A stretch of 64,000 nucleotides of DNA from the NCBI RefSeq assembly GCF_017601095.1, contig NZ_JAGFUX010000007.1:62001-126000 (forward strand), written 5' to 3'. The position numbers and the translations under genes are program-made. This DNA is from Streptococcus suis. Lineage in GTDB: Bacteria; Bacillota; Bacilli; Lactobacillales; Streptococcaceae. Below are positions 1-9,292 of this stretch, one piece after another; the stretch's first letter is position 1, and each line of letters starts with the position of its first letter. The notes below the pieces were generated by a model, which saw only the letters and a list, made by a program, of their open reading frames with translations, had not been told where the DNA came from and made no database searches.

Positions 1-421
1 GGATGAGTATGACATCCAGATTGAATTTGGCGACATTGGCAATATCTTGGCCTATATTTCAATCGGTGACCGCCTGCAGGATATCGAGCGGCTGGTGGGG
101 GCTCTGGCTGACATCAAGCGTCTCTACTCACGAGATGGTTCGGATTTGATTTCGGGAGAATACATCCAGCCGCAGCTGGTTTTGTCACCGCAGGAAGCCT
201 TTTATGCGGAGCGGGAAAGCCGTTCCCTGCAAGAAGCAGTTGGTCAGGTCTGCGGAGAATTTGTTATGTGCTACCCGCCTGGTATTCCGCTCTTGGCTCC
301 AGGTGAACGAGTGACTCAGGAAATTGTTGACTACATCATCTTTGCCAAGGAGCGCGGTTGCTCCGTCCAAGGTACAGAAGATCCAGATGTTAATTTTATC
401 AATGTCATTAAGGAGGGTTAA
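1..421 (+). CDS. speA: Orn/Lys/Arg decarboxylase, C-terminal end (partial; probable biosynthetic arginine decarboxylase)
   Basis: The reading frame is open from base 2 to TAA at 419-421, so only the last ~139 residues are present. The residues match the C-terminal domain of PLP-dependent Orn/Lys/Arg decarboxylases; the PGIPLLAPGE segment followed by a terminal CSVQG/EDP stretch is typical. The PLP-binding core lies upstream of the window. Streptococcal members are often annotated as lysine decarboxylase, but the downstream agmatine deiminase (aguA) and N-carbamoylputrescine amidase (aguB) imply that the product is agmatine, so arginine is the likelier substrate. This is inference from context. 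It is the first visible gene of an operon: speE starts 2 bases after its stop, and its ribosome binding site AAGGAGG lies inside the last codons of this gene. Confidence 0.85.
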   Translation, partial: DEYDIQIEFGDIGNILAYISIGDRLQDIERLVGALADIKRLYSRDGSDLISGEYIQPQLVLSPQEAFYAERESRSLQEAVGQVCGEFVMCYPPGIPLLAPGERVTQEIVDYIIFAKERGCSVQGTEDPDVNFINVIKEG

Positions 422-423
422 AG

Positions 424-1281
424 ATGGAAATGTGGTTTTCAGAAGTCCAAACGCCAGATGTCAAGTTATCCATTCGGACCAGCCAGCAGCTCTATGCTGG
501 CAAGAGTGAATTTCAGGACATTGCTGTACTGGATTCACCAGCCTTTGGAAAGATTTTGACACTTAACGGTCGGGTTCTCTTTTCAGATGCAGATGATTTT
601 GTTTACAACGAAATGGCTGTCCATGTGCCCATGGCCGTCCATCCCAATCCCAAGAAAATCTTGATTCTGGGTGGGGGAGATGGTGGCGTTGCCCAAGTTC
701 TCAGTATGTATCCTGAAATTGAACGTATTGACGTTGTAGAGCCAGATGAACTCTTGGTTGAGGTCTGTCGGGAATATTTCCCAGACTATGCATCGGGTTT
801 AGAAGATGAGCGGGTCGAGGTTTATTTACAAGATGGTCTGCGTTTCTTGCGCAACTGTGAAAACGAATACGACATCATCATCAATGATGCGACAGATCCA
901 TTTGGACACACGGAAGGGCTCTTTACCAAGGAATTTTATGGTAATGCCTACCGAGCTTTGAAGGAAGATGGCATCATGGTTTACCAACATGGTTCACCAT
1001 TCTATGACGAAGATGAGTCTGCTTTTCGTTCCATGCACAGAAAGGCGACCCAGTCCTTCCCAATCAGCCGTGTTTATCAGGCCCACATTCCGACATCTGC
1101 GGCGGGCTATTGGTTATTTGGCTTTGCCTCTAAAAAATACCATCCCATTGAAGATTATGATAAGGAAAAATGGAAGGCGCGTCAGCTTTTCACAGAATAC
1201 TATACCGCAAATTTGCATATTGGAGCATTTCTCTTGCCCCGTTATGTCGAAGATATTTTAGAAGAAGAGGAGAAAAAATAA
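424..1281 (+). CDS. speE: Spermidine synthase family protein SpeE
   Basis: A 285-residue class I methyltransferase-fold aminopropyltransferase, the usual length for SpeE. The nucleotide-binding loop GGGDGG is at residues 83-88, the acidic VVEPDE segment that binds the donor is near 104-109, and the catalytic NDATDPFG stretch is at 154-161. The family moves an aminopropyl group from decarboxylated S-adenosylmethionine to putrescine. No SAM decarboxylase (speD) is in the window, and the next two genes encode the alternative carboxyspermidine route, so the true role here is open. The start is ATG 424 with AAGGAGG 8 bases upstream. Its TAA overlaps the ATG of the next gene (TAATG), indicating translational coupling. 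Confidence 0.92.
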   Translation: MEMWFSEVQTPDVKLSIRTSQQLYAGKSEFQDIAVLDSPAFGKILTLNGRVLFSDADDFVYNEMAVHVPMAVHPNPKKILILGGGDGGVAQVLSMYPEIERIDVVEPDELLVEVCREYFPDYASGLEDERVEVYLQDGLRFLRNCENEYDIIINDATDPFGHTEGLFTKEFYGNAYRALKEDGIMVYQHGSPFYDEDESAFRSMHRKATQSFPISRVYQAHIPTSAAGYWLFGFASKKYHPIEDYDKEKWKARQLFTEYYTANLHIGAFLLPRYVEDILEEEEKK

Positions 1282-2540
1282 TGAGTCGTTTATTAGTGAT
1301 TGGTTGTGGCGGAGTTGCCCAAGTTGCCATCAGCAAGGTTTGCCAGGCGGAAGATACCTTCAAGGAGGTCATGATTGCCAGCCGGACCAAGTCCAAATGT
1401 GATGATTTGAAGGCAGTCTTGGAAGCTAAAACGTCTGTAAAAATCGAAACTGCCCAAGTGGATGCAGACAAGTTAGAAGAAGTGATTGCCTTGATTGAAA
1501 GCTACCAGCCTAAAGCTGTTTTGAACGTGGCCCTTCCATATCAAGACTTGACCATCATGGATGCTTGCTTGGCGACAGGAGTGGACTACATCGACACCGC
1601 CAACTACGAGTGTGAGGACACCGAAGACCCAGAATGGCGGGCTATCTACGAAAAACGCTGTGCAGAAGAAGGCTTTACGGCTTACTTTGACTACTCATGG
1701 CAGTGGGCTTATAAGGAGCGTTTTGAAAAAGCAGGGCTGACAGCACTATTGGGATCCGGTTTTGATCCAGGTGTGACTAGCGTATTCTCAGCCTACGCAT
1801 TGAAACATTATTTCGATGAAATTCATTACATCGACATCCTAGACTGTAACGGTGGAGACCACGGCTATCCATTTGCGACCAACTTTAACCCTGAAATCAA
1901 CTTGCGTGAAGTTTCAGCCCCAGGCTCCTACTGGGAAAATGGCAAATGGGTGGAAGTTGAAGCTATGTCTATCAAGCGAGAATATGACTTCCCAGAAGTG
2001 GGTCAGAAGGATATGTACCTCCTCCACCACGAAGAAATCGAGTCGCTTGCTAAGAATATTCCAGGTGTCAAACGCATTCGATTCTTCATGACCTTTGGTC
2101 AGTCTTACTTGACCCACATGAAGTGTTTGGAAAATGTTGGCCTCTTGCGTACGGATCCAATCAACTTTAATGGACAAGAAGTAGTGCCTATCCAATTCCT
2201 CAAAGCATTATTGCCAGACCCAGCTAGCCTAGGTCCTCGTACTGTTGGGAAAACCAATATTGGTTGTATTTTCACAGGGGTCAAAGACGGTGTAGAGAAA
2301 ACCATCTACATCTACAATGTTTGTGACCACCAAGAGTGCTACAAGGAAGTTGGTTCACAGGCTATTTCCTACACAACTGGTGTGCCAGCTATGATTGGAA
2401 CCAAGCTGGTTATGGATGGTACCTGGAAAAAACCAGGGGTTTACAACTTGGAAGAATTGGATCCAGATCCATTTATGGACCTGCTTAACCAGTATGGTCT
2501 ACCTTGGCAGGTAGTAGAAAATCCAGTTTTGGTGGACTAG
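1281..2540 (+). CDS. Carboxynorspermidine/carboxyspermidine dehydrogenase (saccharopine dehydrogenase family)
   Basis: A 419-residue protein of the saccharopine dehydrogenase family. The N-terminal Rossmann motif VIGCGGVAQVA (residues 6-16) binds NAD(P)H, and the family's conserved segments DTANYE and GSGFDPGV are present. Often annotated lys1, but beside nspC it is the carboxy(nor)spermidine dehydrogenase: it reductively condenses aspartate semialdehyde with putrescine to give carboxyspermidine. I chose ATG 1281, which overlaps the speE stop (TAATG), because it begins directly at the Rossmann strand; upstream in-frame codons lie inside speE. It ends one base before the nspC start. Confidence 0.9.
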   Translation: MSRLLVIGCGGVAQVAISKVCQAEDTFKEVMIASRTKSKCDDLKAVLEAKTSVKIETAQVDADKLEEVIALIESYQPKAVLNVALPYQDLTIMDACLATGVDYIDTANYECEDTEDPEWRAIYEKRCAEEGFTAYFDYSWQWAYKERFEKAGLTALLGSGFDPGVTSVFSAYALKHYFDEIHYIDILDCNGGDHGYPFATNFNPEINLREVSAPGSYWENGKWVEVEAMSIKREYDFPEVGQKDMYLLHHEEIESLAKNIPGVKRIRFFMTFGQSYLTHMKCLENVGLLRTDPINFNGQEVVPIQFLKALLPDPASLGPRTVGKTNIGCIFTGVKDGVEKTIYIYNVCDHQECYKEVGSQAISYTTGVPAMIGTKLVMDGTWKKPGVYNLEELDPDPFMDLLNQYGLPWQVVENPVLVD

Positions 2541-3668
2541 ATGAGAATTGATCAAGTCCCAACGCCAGCCTATGTCATTGACGAAGCAAGGCTGGTTAAC
2601 AATTTAGAAATTCTCAAGTCTATCCCAGACCGCACAGGCTGTAAGGTACTTTTGGCCCAAAAAGCCTTTTCCATGTATGCCACCTATCCACTAATTAGTC
2701 AATACCTTGCTGGAACCACCGCATCAGGTCTCTATGAAGCCAAGCTGGGTCGTGAGGAATTTGGGGGCGAAGTCCATGTCTTTGCTCCAGCCTTCAAGGA
2801 TGCGGATTTGGAGGAGATTTTGGAAATTGCAGACCATATCGTCTTTAACTCAGAGCGCCAACTCCGCAAGCACGTTGACAAATGCCGAGCAGCTGGGGTT
2901 AGTGTCGGCCTGCGGATCAATCCAGAATGTTCCACCCAAGGTGAACATGCACTCTATGACCCTTGTGCAGCGGGTTCTCGTTTTGGTGTTCGCATTGACC
3001 AGTTTTCAGAAAACCTGCTGGACTTGGTGGATGGTCTGCATTTCCATACACTCTGCGAGCAAAATTCAGATGATTTGAAAACGACCTTGGATGCTGTTGA
3101 GGATAAATTCGGTCCCTATCTTCACAAAGTCAAATGGCTCAATATGGGCGGAGGCCATCATGTGACCAGAGAAGACTATGATCTGGACTTGCTGATTTCT
3201 TCTATCCAGTACATGCAGGAAAAATATGGGCTGGAAGTCTACATCGAGCCAGGAGAAGCCATTGCTCTCAATGCAGGCTATCTGGTGACGGAGGTCTTAG
3301 ACATCGTTGAAAATGGTATTGAAACATTAGTGCTGGATGCTTCGGCTACCTGTCATATGCCGGATGTCTTGGAAATGCCCTATCGCCCACCGCTTCGCCA
3401 TGGCTTTGAGGCTGGTGAAAAGTCCCATACTTACAGACTGTCTTCCAATACCTGTCTGACGGGGGACATCATCGGCGATTATTCCTTTGAAAAGCCTGTG
3501 GAGATTGGTGACAAACTCTATTTTGAGGACATGGCAATCTATTCTTTTGTTAAAAATAATACCTTCAACGGCATCGGTCTGCCAAGTCTGGCCCTCATGG
3601 ACAAGTCTGGTGACTGCCGTATTATCAAGGAATTTGGATATGAAGATTTCAAGGGGAGGTTGTCATGA
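2541..3668 (+). CDS. nspC: Carboxynorspermidine decarboxylase NspC
   Basis: A 375-residue PLP-dependent alanine-racemase-fold (group IV) decarboxylase. The PLP lysine is K41 in [18 protein letters not shown] and the GGGHH phosphate-binding loop follow in the barrel, and the C-terminal domain carries SSNTCLTGD with the conserved cysteine. It decarboxylates carboxyspermidine or carboxynorspermidine and completes the SAM-independent spermidine route. The start directly abuts the previous stop, and its own TGA overlaps the aguA ATG (ATGA), so the cluster is translationally coupled. Length and motifs are complete. Confidence 0.93.
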   Translation: MRIDQVPTPAYVIDEARLVNNLEILKSIPDRTGCKVLLAQKAFSMYATYPLISQYLAGTTASGLYEAKLGREEFGGEVHVFAPAFKDADLEEILEIADHIVFNSERQLRKHVDKCRAAGVSVGLRINPECSTQGEHALYDPCAAGSRFGVRIDQFSENLLDLVDGLHFHTLCEQNSDDLKTTLDAVEDKFGPYLHKVKWLNMGGGHHVTREDYDLDLLISSIQYMQEKYGLEVYIEPGEAIALNAGYLVTEVLDIVENGIETLVLDASATCHMPDVLEMPYRPPLRHGFEAGEKSHTYRLSSNTCLTGDIIGDYSFEKPVEIGDKLYFEDMAIYSFVKNNTFNGIGLPSLALMDKSGDCRIIKEFGYEDFKGRLS

Positions 3669-4768
3669 TAGAAAGTCCAAAAGCTGCTGGCTACCGCATG
3701 CCTGCTGAGTATGAGCCCCATCATGGTACCCTTATGGTGTGGCCGACTCGCCCAGGATCCTGGCCCTTTGATGGTCAGGGGGCAAAAAAAGCCTTTAGCC
3801 AGGTCATTAAAACCATTGCTGAAAGCGAGCAGGTCTATCTCTTGGTCGATGAGGCTCACCGAGAGGAGGCACAGTCTATGCTAGGTGATGGCATCACTTA
3901 CCTAGATATTCCAACAAATGATGCTTGGGCGCGTGATACAGGTCCGACGGTTTTGGTCCATGAAAATGGCAGAGCTTTGTCTGTCGATTGGGCTTTTAAC
4001 GCATGGGGCGGAAGCTATGATGGTCTTTATCAGGATTATGAGGCAGATAATCAGGTGGCTAGTCGCTTTAGTCAGGCCATCGGTCTGCCAGTCCATGATG
4101 CCCAGCCCTTTGTCCTAGAAGGAGGAGCAATCCATAGCGATGGGGAGGGGACCATCTTGGTGACGGAATCTTGTTTACTCAGTCCAGGCCGTAATCCTCA
4201 TTTGACCAAGGATCAGATCGAGCAAGTGCTTCTAGATAGTCTAGGTGCTGAAAAGGTTCTCTGGCTTCCATACGGAATTTTCAATGATGAAACCAATGAG
4301 CATGTCGACAATGTTGCGGCCTTTGTTGGTCCAGCTGAGCTGGTCTTGGCCTGGACGGATGATGAGGCAGACCCCCAATATGCCATGTCCAAGGCTGATT
4401 TGGACTATTTGGAAAAAGAGGTTGATGCCAAGGGCAGAAAGTTAATCGTCCATAAACTGCCAATTCCCCAAAATCCCATTTTGGTGACAGAAGAGGATTT
4501 GCCAGGCTATGTCTATGAAGAGGGGGAAGAAAAACGAACAGCAGGCGAACGCTTGGCGGCTTCCTATGTGAATTTTTACGTCAGCAACGGTGCTGTCTTG
4601 GTGCCTCAGTTTGCTGATGAGCATGATGCACAGGCACTTGAGCTTCTCGCGCAGCTTTTTCCTACCAGAAAAGTCGTCGGCATACCAGCCCGTGACATCC
4701 TACTTGGAGGTGGGAATATACACTGTATCACCCAGCAAATACCCCGATTTAGAAAGGAAAACAAATGA
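3665..4768 (+). CDS. aguA: Agmatine deiminase
   Basis: A 367-residue peptidyl-arginine-deiminase-family enzyme that hydrolyses agmatine to N-carbamoylputrescine and ammonia. Family signatures are [10 protein letters not shown] near the N-terminus, ARDTGPT (about 85-91), DETNEHVDN with the catalytic histidine (about 218), and the C-terminal [11 protein letters not shown] carrying the nucleophilic cysteine. In catabolic agdi operons this gene neighbours a carbamate kinase and putrescine transcarbamylase; here it is followed by aguB, so it is the biosynthetic arrangement. Starts by ATGA overlap with nspC and ends by ATGA overlap with aguB. Confidence 0.95.
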   Translation: MIESPKAAGYRMPAEYEPHHGTLMVWPTRPGSWPFDGQGAKKAFSQVIKTIAESEQVYLLVDEAHREEAQSMLGDGITYLDIPTNDAWARDTGPTVLVHENGRALSVDWAFNAWGGSYDGLYQDYEADNQVASRFSQAIGLPVHDAQPFVLEGGAIHSDGEGTILVTESCLLSPGRNPHLTKDQIEQVLLDSLGAEKVLWLPYGIFNDETNEHVDNVAAFVGPAELVLAWTDDEADPQYAMSKADLDYLEKEVDAKGRKLIVHKLPIPQNPILVTEEDLPGYVYEEGEEKRTAGERLAASYVNFYVSNGAVLVPQFADEHDAQALELLAQLFPTRKVVGIPARDILLGGGNIHCITQQIPRFRKENK

Positions 4769-5640
4769 GAAATGTTACTGTAGCAGCTGTTCAGATGCAG
4801 TGTAGTCAGGACCTTTGGGAAAATCTGGCTACCGCAGAGCGTTTGGTCAGACAGGCTGCTGGTCAGGGAGCGCAGATTATCCTCCTACCCGAACTCTTTG
4901 AGCGTCCTTATTTTTGTCAAGAACGCCAGTATGACTATTACAACTATGCCAAGTCTGTAGAGGAAAACGATGCTGTTCAGCATTTTATTCCTATCGCCAA
5001 GGAGTTACAGGTGGTCTTGCCTATTTCCTTTTATGAAAAAGACGGCAATAGTCTCTACAATTCCATTGCGGTTATTGATGCGGATGGTAGTGTTTTGGGA
5101 GTTTACCGTAAGACCCATATCCCTGACGACCATTATTATCAGGAGAAGTTTTACTTCACACCGGGCAACACTGGTTTCAAGGTCTGGGAAACACGTTATG
5201 CCAAGTTTGGCATTGGCATCTGTTGGGACCAATGGTTTCCAGAAACTGCTAGATGTCTAGCTCTGAATGGGGCAGAATTGCTCTTTTACCCAACAGCTAT
5301 TGGTTCGGAGCCCATTTTGGATGCGGATAGCCAAGGTCATTGGCAGCGGACTATGCAGGGTCATGCGGCAGCCAATATTACCCCGGTCATTGCGGCCAAT
5401 CGGATTGGCTTGGAAGTAGTACAATCTTCCGTTGAAAATGGCGGCCAATCTTCTAGCCTGCGTTTTTATGGTTCCTCTTTCTTGACAGATGAAACAGGTG
5501 AATTGATTGAGAAAGCAGGTCGTGAAGAGGAAGCTGTCTTGCTTGCCACGTATGATTTGGACAAGGGTGCGCGTGAGCGCTTGGACTGGGGACTATTCAG
5601 AGATCGTAGACCACACATGTACCACAAAATAACAAAATAA
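4765..5640 (+). CDS. aguB: N-carbamoylputrescine amidase
   Basis: A 291-residue nitrilase-superfamily amidase with the Glu-Lys-Cys triad at E43 (LLPELFE), K116 (YRKTHIP) and C153 ([10 protein letters not shown]). It hydrolyses N-carbamoylputrescine to putrescine, CO2 and ammonia, supplying the acceptor for the dehydrogenase/NspC pair encoded upstream. It is the last gene of the polyamine operon. Its ATG overlaps the aguA stop by 4 bases; the downstream gene has its own leader. I see no strong terminator in the 37-base gap to the next gene. Confidence 0.95.
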   Translation: MRNVTVAAVQMQCSQDLWENLATAERLVRQAAGQGAQIILLPELFERPYFCQERQYDYYNYAKSVEENDAVQHFIPIAKELQVVLPISFYEKDGNSLYNSIAVIDADGSVLGVYRKTHIPDDHYYQEKFYFTPGNTGFKVWETRYAKFGIGICWDQWFPETARCLALNGAELLFYPTAIGSEPILDADSQGHWQRTMQGHAAANITPVIAANRIGLEVVQSSVENGGQSSSLRFYGSSFLTDETGELIEKAGREEEAVLLATYDLDKGARERLDWGLFRDRRPHMYHKITK

Positions 5641-5677
5641 TGGTAGAATAGTAAGAGATTTTGTTGGAAGGTGTGAC

Positions 5678-6949
5678 ATGAAAAGTTTACGGCGAATTGT
5701 ACTAGTCTTGGTCTTGTTAGCAGTTGGAGTCGGCCTTTATTTAGGAGTCACTGGTTCAGTAGCCTTTCAAAATATGGAAACGGCTTTGAAACTGCAAGAA
5801 AGCTTGACCAAGCTAAAAGCTGAAAAGCAGGCTAAACAGGCAGAGTTGGAGAAGCAATTTCCAGCACTTAGAGAAGAATTGGCAGATAAGTTTTACTTTT
5901 CTTCCTTGAATAATGTGAAGGAAGAAGAAGCTTATATGACGCTCTACCTTAATTCTCGAGCAGCCGTTACAACTACGGATTATTATGAAATGCCGAGCTT
6001 GTCGGATATTTCAATCTACCGTGTCCACCATTCCTTGTCTAATGATTTCCCTGAATTTTATTGGTTTGGAGCGGGTGCCTACGCCATGGAAAACCAAACT
6101 CCAAATTTGACAGACCAGCAAATTGAAGCCTATTTTACCATGTTGGAAATGGGAAAAAATATTGTCAGCCAACTACCACAAACCAACGAATTTGACAAGG
6201 TTAAGGCAATCTATGATTATGTTATTCTCCATACGGAGTATAATCATGCAGCTTTGACAGATGACACTCTTTCTTTTCAAAACCAAGCCATAGACTCCGT
6301 CTTGCTAAAAGGGCTGTCAGTCTGTGGTGGTTACAGCCGAACCTTTCAATTTTTATGTCAATTAGCAGGCATTGAATCCATCTATGTCACTGGATTTTTG
6401 GAATTGGGACCTGAATTTGAGCTTGCCAATACCTATCATGCATGGAATTTGGTTAAGATTGATGGAAACTACTATGGAGTAGATACCACTTGGGGAGATC
6501 CTGCCTACATGTCAACTGATCAGACTGAGAATCTACCTGCAATCAACTATGATTATCTGTGTATTCCAGCAACGATTTTGGAGAGAAGTCACCGTCCAGT
6601 TTCGCGCTTGTTGGAAGCTTATCAGATGGAAATTTCTTCTAAAAACGATCCCAATTTGACCTATCCAACTTATGATGACAATTCCTTGAACCAACATTCT
6701 TTGGATGGAACTTACATGGAGGGTCAAGATATGAGCAAGGTCGTAGAGCGCTTGCGCCAATCGCTTGCTGCAGGACAAGATTCAATTAGCTTACAGTTTG
6801 CTGATAAATCCCTATTTGACCAGGTCTTACAGGATGTAGCCCAGTCGGATTCACAGATTAGTGCCCTTTATTTTGATGAATTTGGCAGTTCATCCATTGG
6901 TTATTCTAATGACCCTTATGTTTATAGTATTCAACTCACCAAGCAATAA
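5678..6949 (+). CDS. Transglutaminase-like domain protein, membrane-anchored or secreted
   Basis: A 423-residue protein. An N-terminal hydrophobic segment (about residues 6-27) is a signal anchor or signal peptide and is followed by a charged, helical, probably coiled-coil stretch (about 33-70, many K/E/Q). The core is a transglutaminase/protease-like domain with the expected triad: Cys in SVCGGYSRTFQ, His in TYHAWNLVKIDG and Asp in GVDTTWGDP. The C-terminal ~130 residues match nothing I recognise. Exported proteins of this class are often involved in cell-wall or surface-protein processing, but the substrate cannot be inferred. The start ATG 5678 is preceded by GGAAGGTG. Confidence 0.75.
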   Translation: MKSLRRIVLVLVLLAVGVGLYLGVTGSVAFQNMETALKLQESLTKLKAEKQAKQAELEKQFPALREELADKFYFSSLNNVKEEEAYMTLYLNSRAAVTTTDYYEMPSLSDISIYRVHHSLSNDFPEFYWFGAGAYAMENQTPNLTDQQIEAYFTMLEMGKNIVSQLPQTNEFDKVKAIYDYVILHTEYNHAALTDDTLSFQNQAIDSVLLKGLSVCGGYSRTFQFLCQLAGIESIYVTGFLELGPEFELANTYHAWNLVKIDGNYYGVDTTWGDPAYMSTDQTENLPAINYDYLCIPATILERSHRPVSRLLEAYQMEISSKNDPNLTYPTYDDNSLNQHSLDGTYMEGQDMSKVVERLRQSLAAGQDSISLQFADKSLFDQVLQDVAQSDSQISALYFDEFGSSSIGYSNDPYVYSIQLTKQ

Positions 6950-6974
6950 AAAAAGGAACTGAGCGTTCCTTTTT
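6950..6974. terminator. Bidirectional rho-independent terminator
   Basis: The inverted repeat AAAAAGGAAC / GTTCCTTTTT with a 5-base loop has T runs on both strands. It serves the plus-strand transglutaminase gene and the convergent minus-strand TVP38 gene. Confidence 0.85.
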
Positions 6975-6977
6975 TGT

Positions 6978-7571
6978 TTATCCAAAAAGATTTTGTAACC
7001 ATTGGCTGCCGTATATCCAAAAGTAGCTATATGCAATGATTGAAATTGGACGGCACAAGAGGGTGATCAGAATGAATTTCCGATAAGACATGGAAGTTAA
7101 ACCAGTAATCATCACGACAATATCGGCTGGAGAAATCGGTGACAACATGCAAGCGATAAAAAAGACTTCGTAACCTCGTTTATTGTCAATCTTACTTTCA
7201 TATTTATCAAAGGTTTCTTCATTCATAAAAAGCAGGCAGAATTTTTTTCCATATCTTCTCGCTAAGGCGAAGAGGAGGATGCTGCCGATTGAGATACCAA
7301 CATAGTTCAGGAAAAAGCCCCACCAAAAATTGAAGACCAAAAAACCGACAACCGTTGTCACCCCTCCAGGAATAATTGGAAAGACAACTTGAAAAACTTG
7401 AATGCCCAAAAAGGACAGGCTGCCAAATGCACCTTGACTTTTGATTGTGTCGGTCAGAACATTCTGATTGTTTAAAATTCCGATGCGGTAAAGCCAAATT
7501 ATTAAGAAGAAGGATGCAATCAGGGTTAAAATGCTGAGTACCTGAATGGTTTTCTGCCAAAATCTATACAT
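6978..7571 (-). CDS. TVP38/TMEM64 (DedA-like, VTT domain) membrane protein
   Basis: A 197-residue polytopic protein. Helices are visible at about 10-30, 48-75, 78-105, 135-160 and 165-190, with the VTT/SNARE-associated-domain pattern: PGGVTTVVGFLVFNFWWGFFLNYVGISIGSILLFALARRYG, then a cytoplasmic charged loop, then SPISPADIVVMITGLTSMSYRKF. Related proteins are implicated in lipid scrambling and membrane homeostasis; no specific function can be assigned here. Single gene, convergent with the transglutaminase gene. Confidence 0.85.
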   Translation of the reverse strand: MYRFWQKTIQVLSILTLIASFFLIIWLYRIGILNNQNVLTDTIKSQGAFGSLSFLGIQVFQVVFPIIPGGVTTVVGFLVFNFWWGFFLNYVGISIGSILLFALARRYGKKFCLLFMNEETFDKYESKIDNKRGYEVFFIACMLSPISPADIVVMITGLTSMSYRKFILITLLCRPISIIAYSYFWIYGSQWLQNLFG

Positions 7572-7629
7572 AATACTATTTTACCATTTTTCTTTTAATT
7601 TCCAAATACTAATAATCTCTAAAAAAGTC

Positions 7630-7658
7630 TTGCATTTTGTTTGATACTTTGCTATAAT
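7630..7658 (+). promoter_or_regulatory. Promoter of ssrA
   Basis: -35 TTGCAT (7630-7635), 17-base spacer, -10 TATAAT (7653-7658). Transcription would begin near 7665, about a dozen bases upstream of the mature tmRNA 5' end. Confidence 0.8.
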
Positions 7659-7677
7659 AATCTCCGTATTCAACCTC

Positions 7678-8022
7678 GGGGTTGTTACGGATTCGACAGG
7701 CATTATGAGGCTTGTTCTGCAACTCATCGGCAGATGTAAAAATGCCAGTTAAATATAACTGCAAAAAATACAAACACTTACGCATTAGCAGCTTAATAAC
7801 CTGCCTGCGTGACCAGTCACGAATTGCTTGTGTTTGCTGATTGGTCTTAAAATAACAAGCTACGTTGGGATTGAGTCAGGCAGTTCCAAAAGAGATTTAC
7901 TGACTCGCTTGGTCTAGGTTTGAGTTATGTATCGAGTTCAAGTTAAAGCAAGACATAACCTATGGTTGTAGACGAATAAGTTAGCAGGTGTTTGGACGTG
8001 GGTTCGACTCCCACCAGCTCCA
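7678..8022 (+). ncRNA. ssrA: Transfer-messenger RNA (tmRNA)
   Basis: The 5' end GGGGTTG pairs with the 3' CAGCTCC to form the tRNA-like acceptor stem, and the T-arm GTGGGTTCGACTCCCAC is visible at the 3' end. The resume codon GCA is at 7761. The tag reading frame 7761-7796 encodes AKNTNTYALAA followed by TAA, a streptococcal-type degradation tag. The mature 3' end is the discriminator A at 8022; CCA is not encoded. It rescues stalled ribosomes with SmpB, which is not in this window. Confidence 0.97.
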
Positions 8023-8027
8023 TATAT

Positions 8028-8115
8028 GGAAGATTACTCAAGAGGCTCAAGAGGCCGTGTTGGAAACGCGGTAGGCGTGTAACAGCGTGCGTGGGTTCGA
8101 ATCCCATGTCTTCCG
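8028..8115 (+). tRNA. tRNA-Ser(GGA)
   Basis: An 88-base class II tRNA. The acceptor GGAAGAT pairs with GTCTTCC, and the anticodon stem CCGTG/CGCGG encloses loop TTGGAAA with anticodon GGA at 8062-8064. A long variable arm follows, then T-loop TTCGAAT. Reads UCC and UCU. No encoded CCA. It lies 5 bases after tmRNA and is probably co-transcribed with it. Confidence 0.95.
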
Positions 8116-8123
8116 TATGTTAG

Positions 8124-8154
8124 AAGGGACAATGTTCGGCATTGTTCTTTTTTT
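8124..8154 (+). terminator. Terminator of the ssrA-tRNA-Ser unit
   Basis: The stem GGGACAATG / CATTGTTCT around the loop TTCGG is followed by a run of T. Confidence 0.85.
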
Positions 8155-8233
8155 ATGTTCTTTTTTCAAATTTTTCTTGAAATATAAATGAATTGTGCTA
8201 AGATAGGAACAATATCGTTTTAGGAGGTTTCCA

Positions 8234-9250
8234 GTGCACATAGAAGAATTGAAGCAACTCGCAAAAGTTGAACTCCATTGCCATCTTGACGGGTCCCTGT
8301 CGCTTGAGGTGGTTCGTCAATTGGCAGGACTTGCCAAGATTGACTTGCCTCAGTCCGATCAGGAATTGCAAAAATATTTACAAGCACCTAAAAGCGTGGA
8401 GAGTTTGAATGACTATCTAAAAGTCTTTTCATTTGTGAGGCCCCTACTTCAAACCAGAGAAGCCTTGTCGCTTGCAGCCTATGATGTTGCCCGACAAGCT
8501 GCGCAAGATGGTGTTATCTATCTGGAAGTTCGTTTTGCACCGGAATTATCCATGGATCGAGGGCTGTCAGCTGGTCAAGTTGTTCAAGCAGTGCTAGCAG
8601 GATTAAAAGCTGCTCAAGAGGAGTTTGGCATACTCGCCAAAGCCTTGGTCTGTGGTTTGAAACAATCCCCAGAGGAGTTGAACCAAGCTGTCTTTGAAGA
8701 TGTGTTTTCCCTTGCTGATTCTGGACTGGTTGGATTTGATTTTGCCGGAAATGAGGTGGATTTCCCGACCCAGCAGATGGAGAAGGCCATAAAAGACTGC
8801 CAGGCTTTAGGCTTGCCTATGACCTTTCATGCTGGCGAATGTGGTTGTTCTGCCAATGTCGCTTATGCTGTGCAATTGGGTATCAAACGTATTGGTCACG
8901 GAACAGCACTTGGAAAAAGTCCAGAGGTCATCAACCAAGTTCTTGCAGCAGGTACAACCATTGAGATGTGTCTGACGAGTAACCTCCAAACCAAGGCTGT
9001 TGCCAGCCTAGCTGAATTTCCCTATCCAGCTCTTTATCAGGCAGGAGCTGCAATTACAATTAACACAGATAATCGTACGGTATCCAATACAACCTTGACA
9101 AGAGAGTATAGCCTTTTTCAAGAGTATTTTCAGACCAGTAAGGACGATTTTTACCAGTTTAATCGTAATGCAATTGAGGCTTCCTTTGCTTCTGTTGAAG
9201 AAAAAGAAGTTTTGCGCAAGCAACTGGAAGCGAATTATCAATCAAAGTAA
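8234..9250 (+). CDS. add: Adenosine deaminase
   Basis: A 338-residue metal-dependent deaminase converting adenosine to inosine in purine salvage. Zinc and active-site motifs are in order: HCHLDGS near residue 15, TFHAGECG (about 197), IGHGTAL (about 222), and TINTDNRTVS near 275 carrying the metal-binding aspartate. The start is GTG 8234 with a strong AGGAGG at 8222-8227. An extended -10 promoter TTGAAA-16-TGCTAAGAT is visible at 8177-8204. Monocistronic, ending at a terminator shared with the convergent ABC operon. Confidence 0.95.
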   Translation: MHIEELKQLAKVELHCHLDGSLSLEVVRQLAGLAKIDLPQSDQELQKYLQAPKSVESLNDYLKVFSFVRPLLQTREALSLAAYDVARQAAQDGVIYLEVRFAPELSMDRGLSAGQVVQAVLAGLKAAQEEFGILAKALVCGLKQSPEELNQAVFEDVFSLADSGLVGFDFAGNEVDFPTQQMEKAIKDCQALGLPMTFHAGECGCSANVAYAVQLGIKRIGHGTALGKSPEVINQVLAAGTTIEMCLTSNLQTKAVASLAEFPYPALYQAGAAITINTDNRTVSNTTLTREYSLFQEYFQTSKDDFYQFNRNAIEASFASVEEKEVLRKQLEANYQSK

Positions 9251-9255
9251 AGAAA

Positions 9256-9292
9256 GAAGCTCTTTGACCAAGTGGTCGTGGAGCTTTTTTCT
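9256..9292. terminator. Terminator between add and the convergent ABC-2 permease gene
   Basis: Stem AAGCTC...GAGCTT with an inner GACC/GGTC pairing, followed by TTTTTT on the plus strand. Confidence 0.75.
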
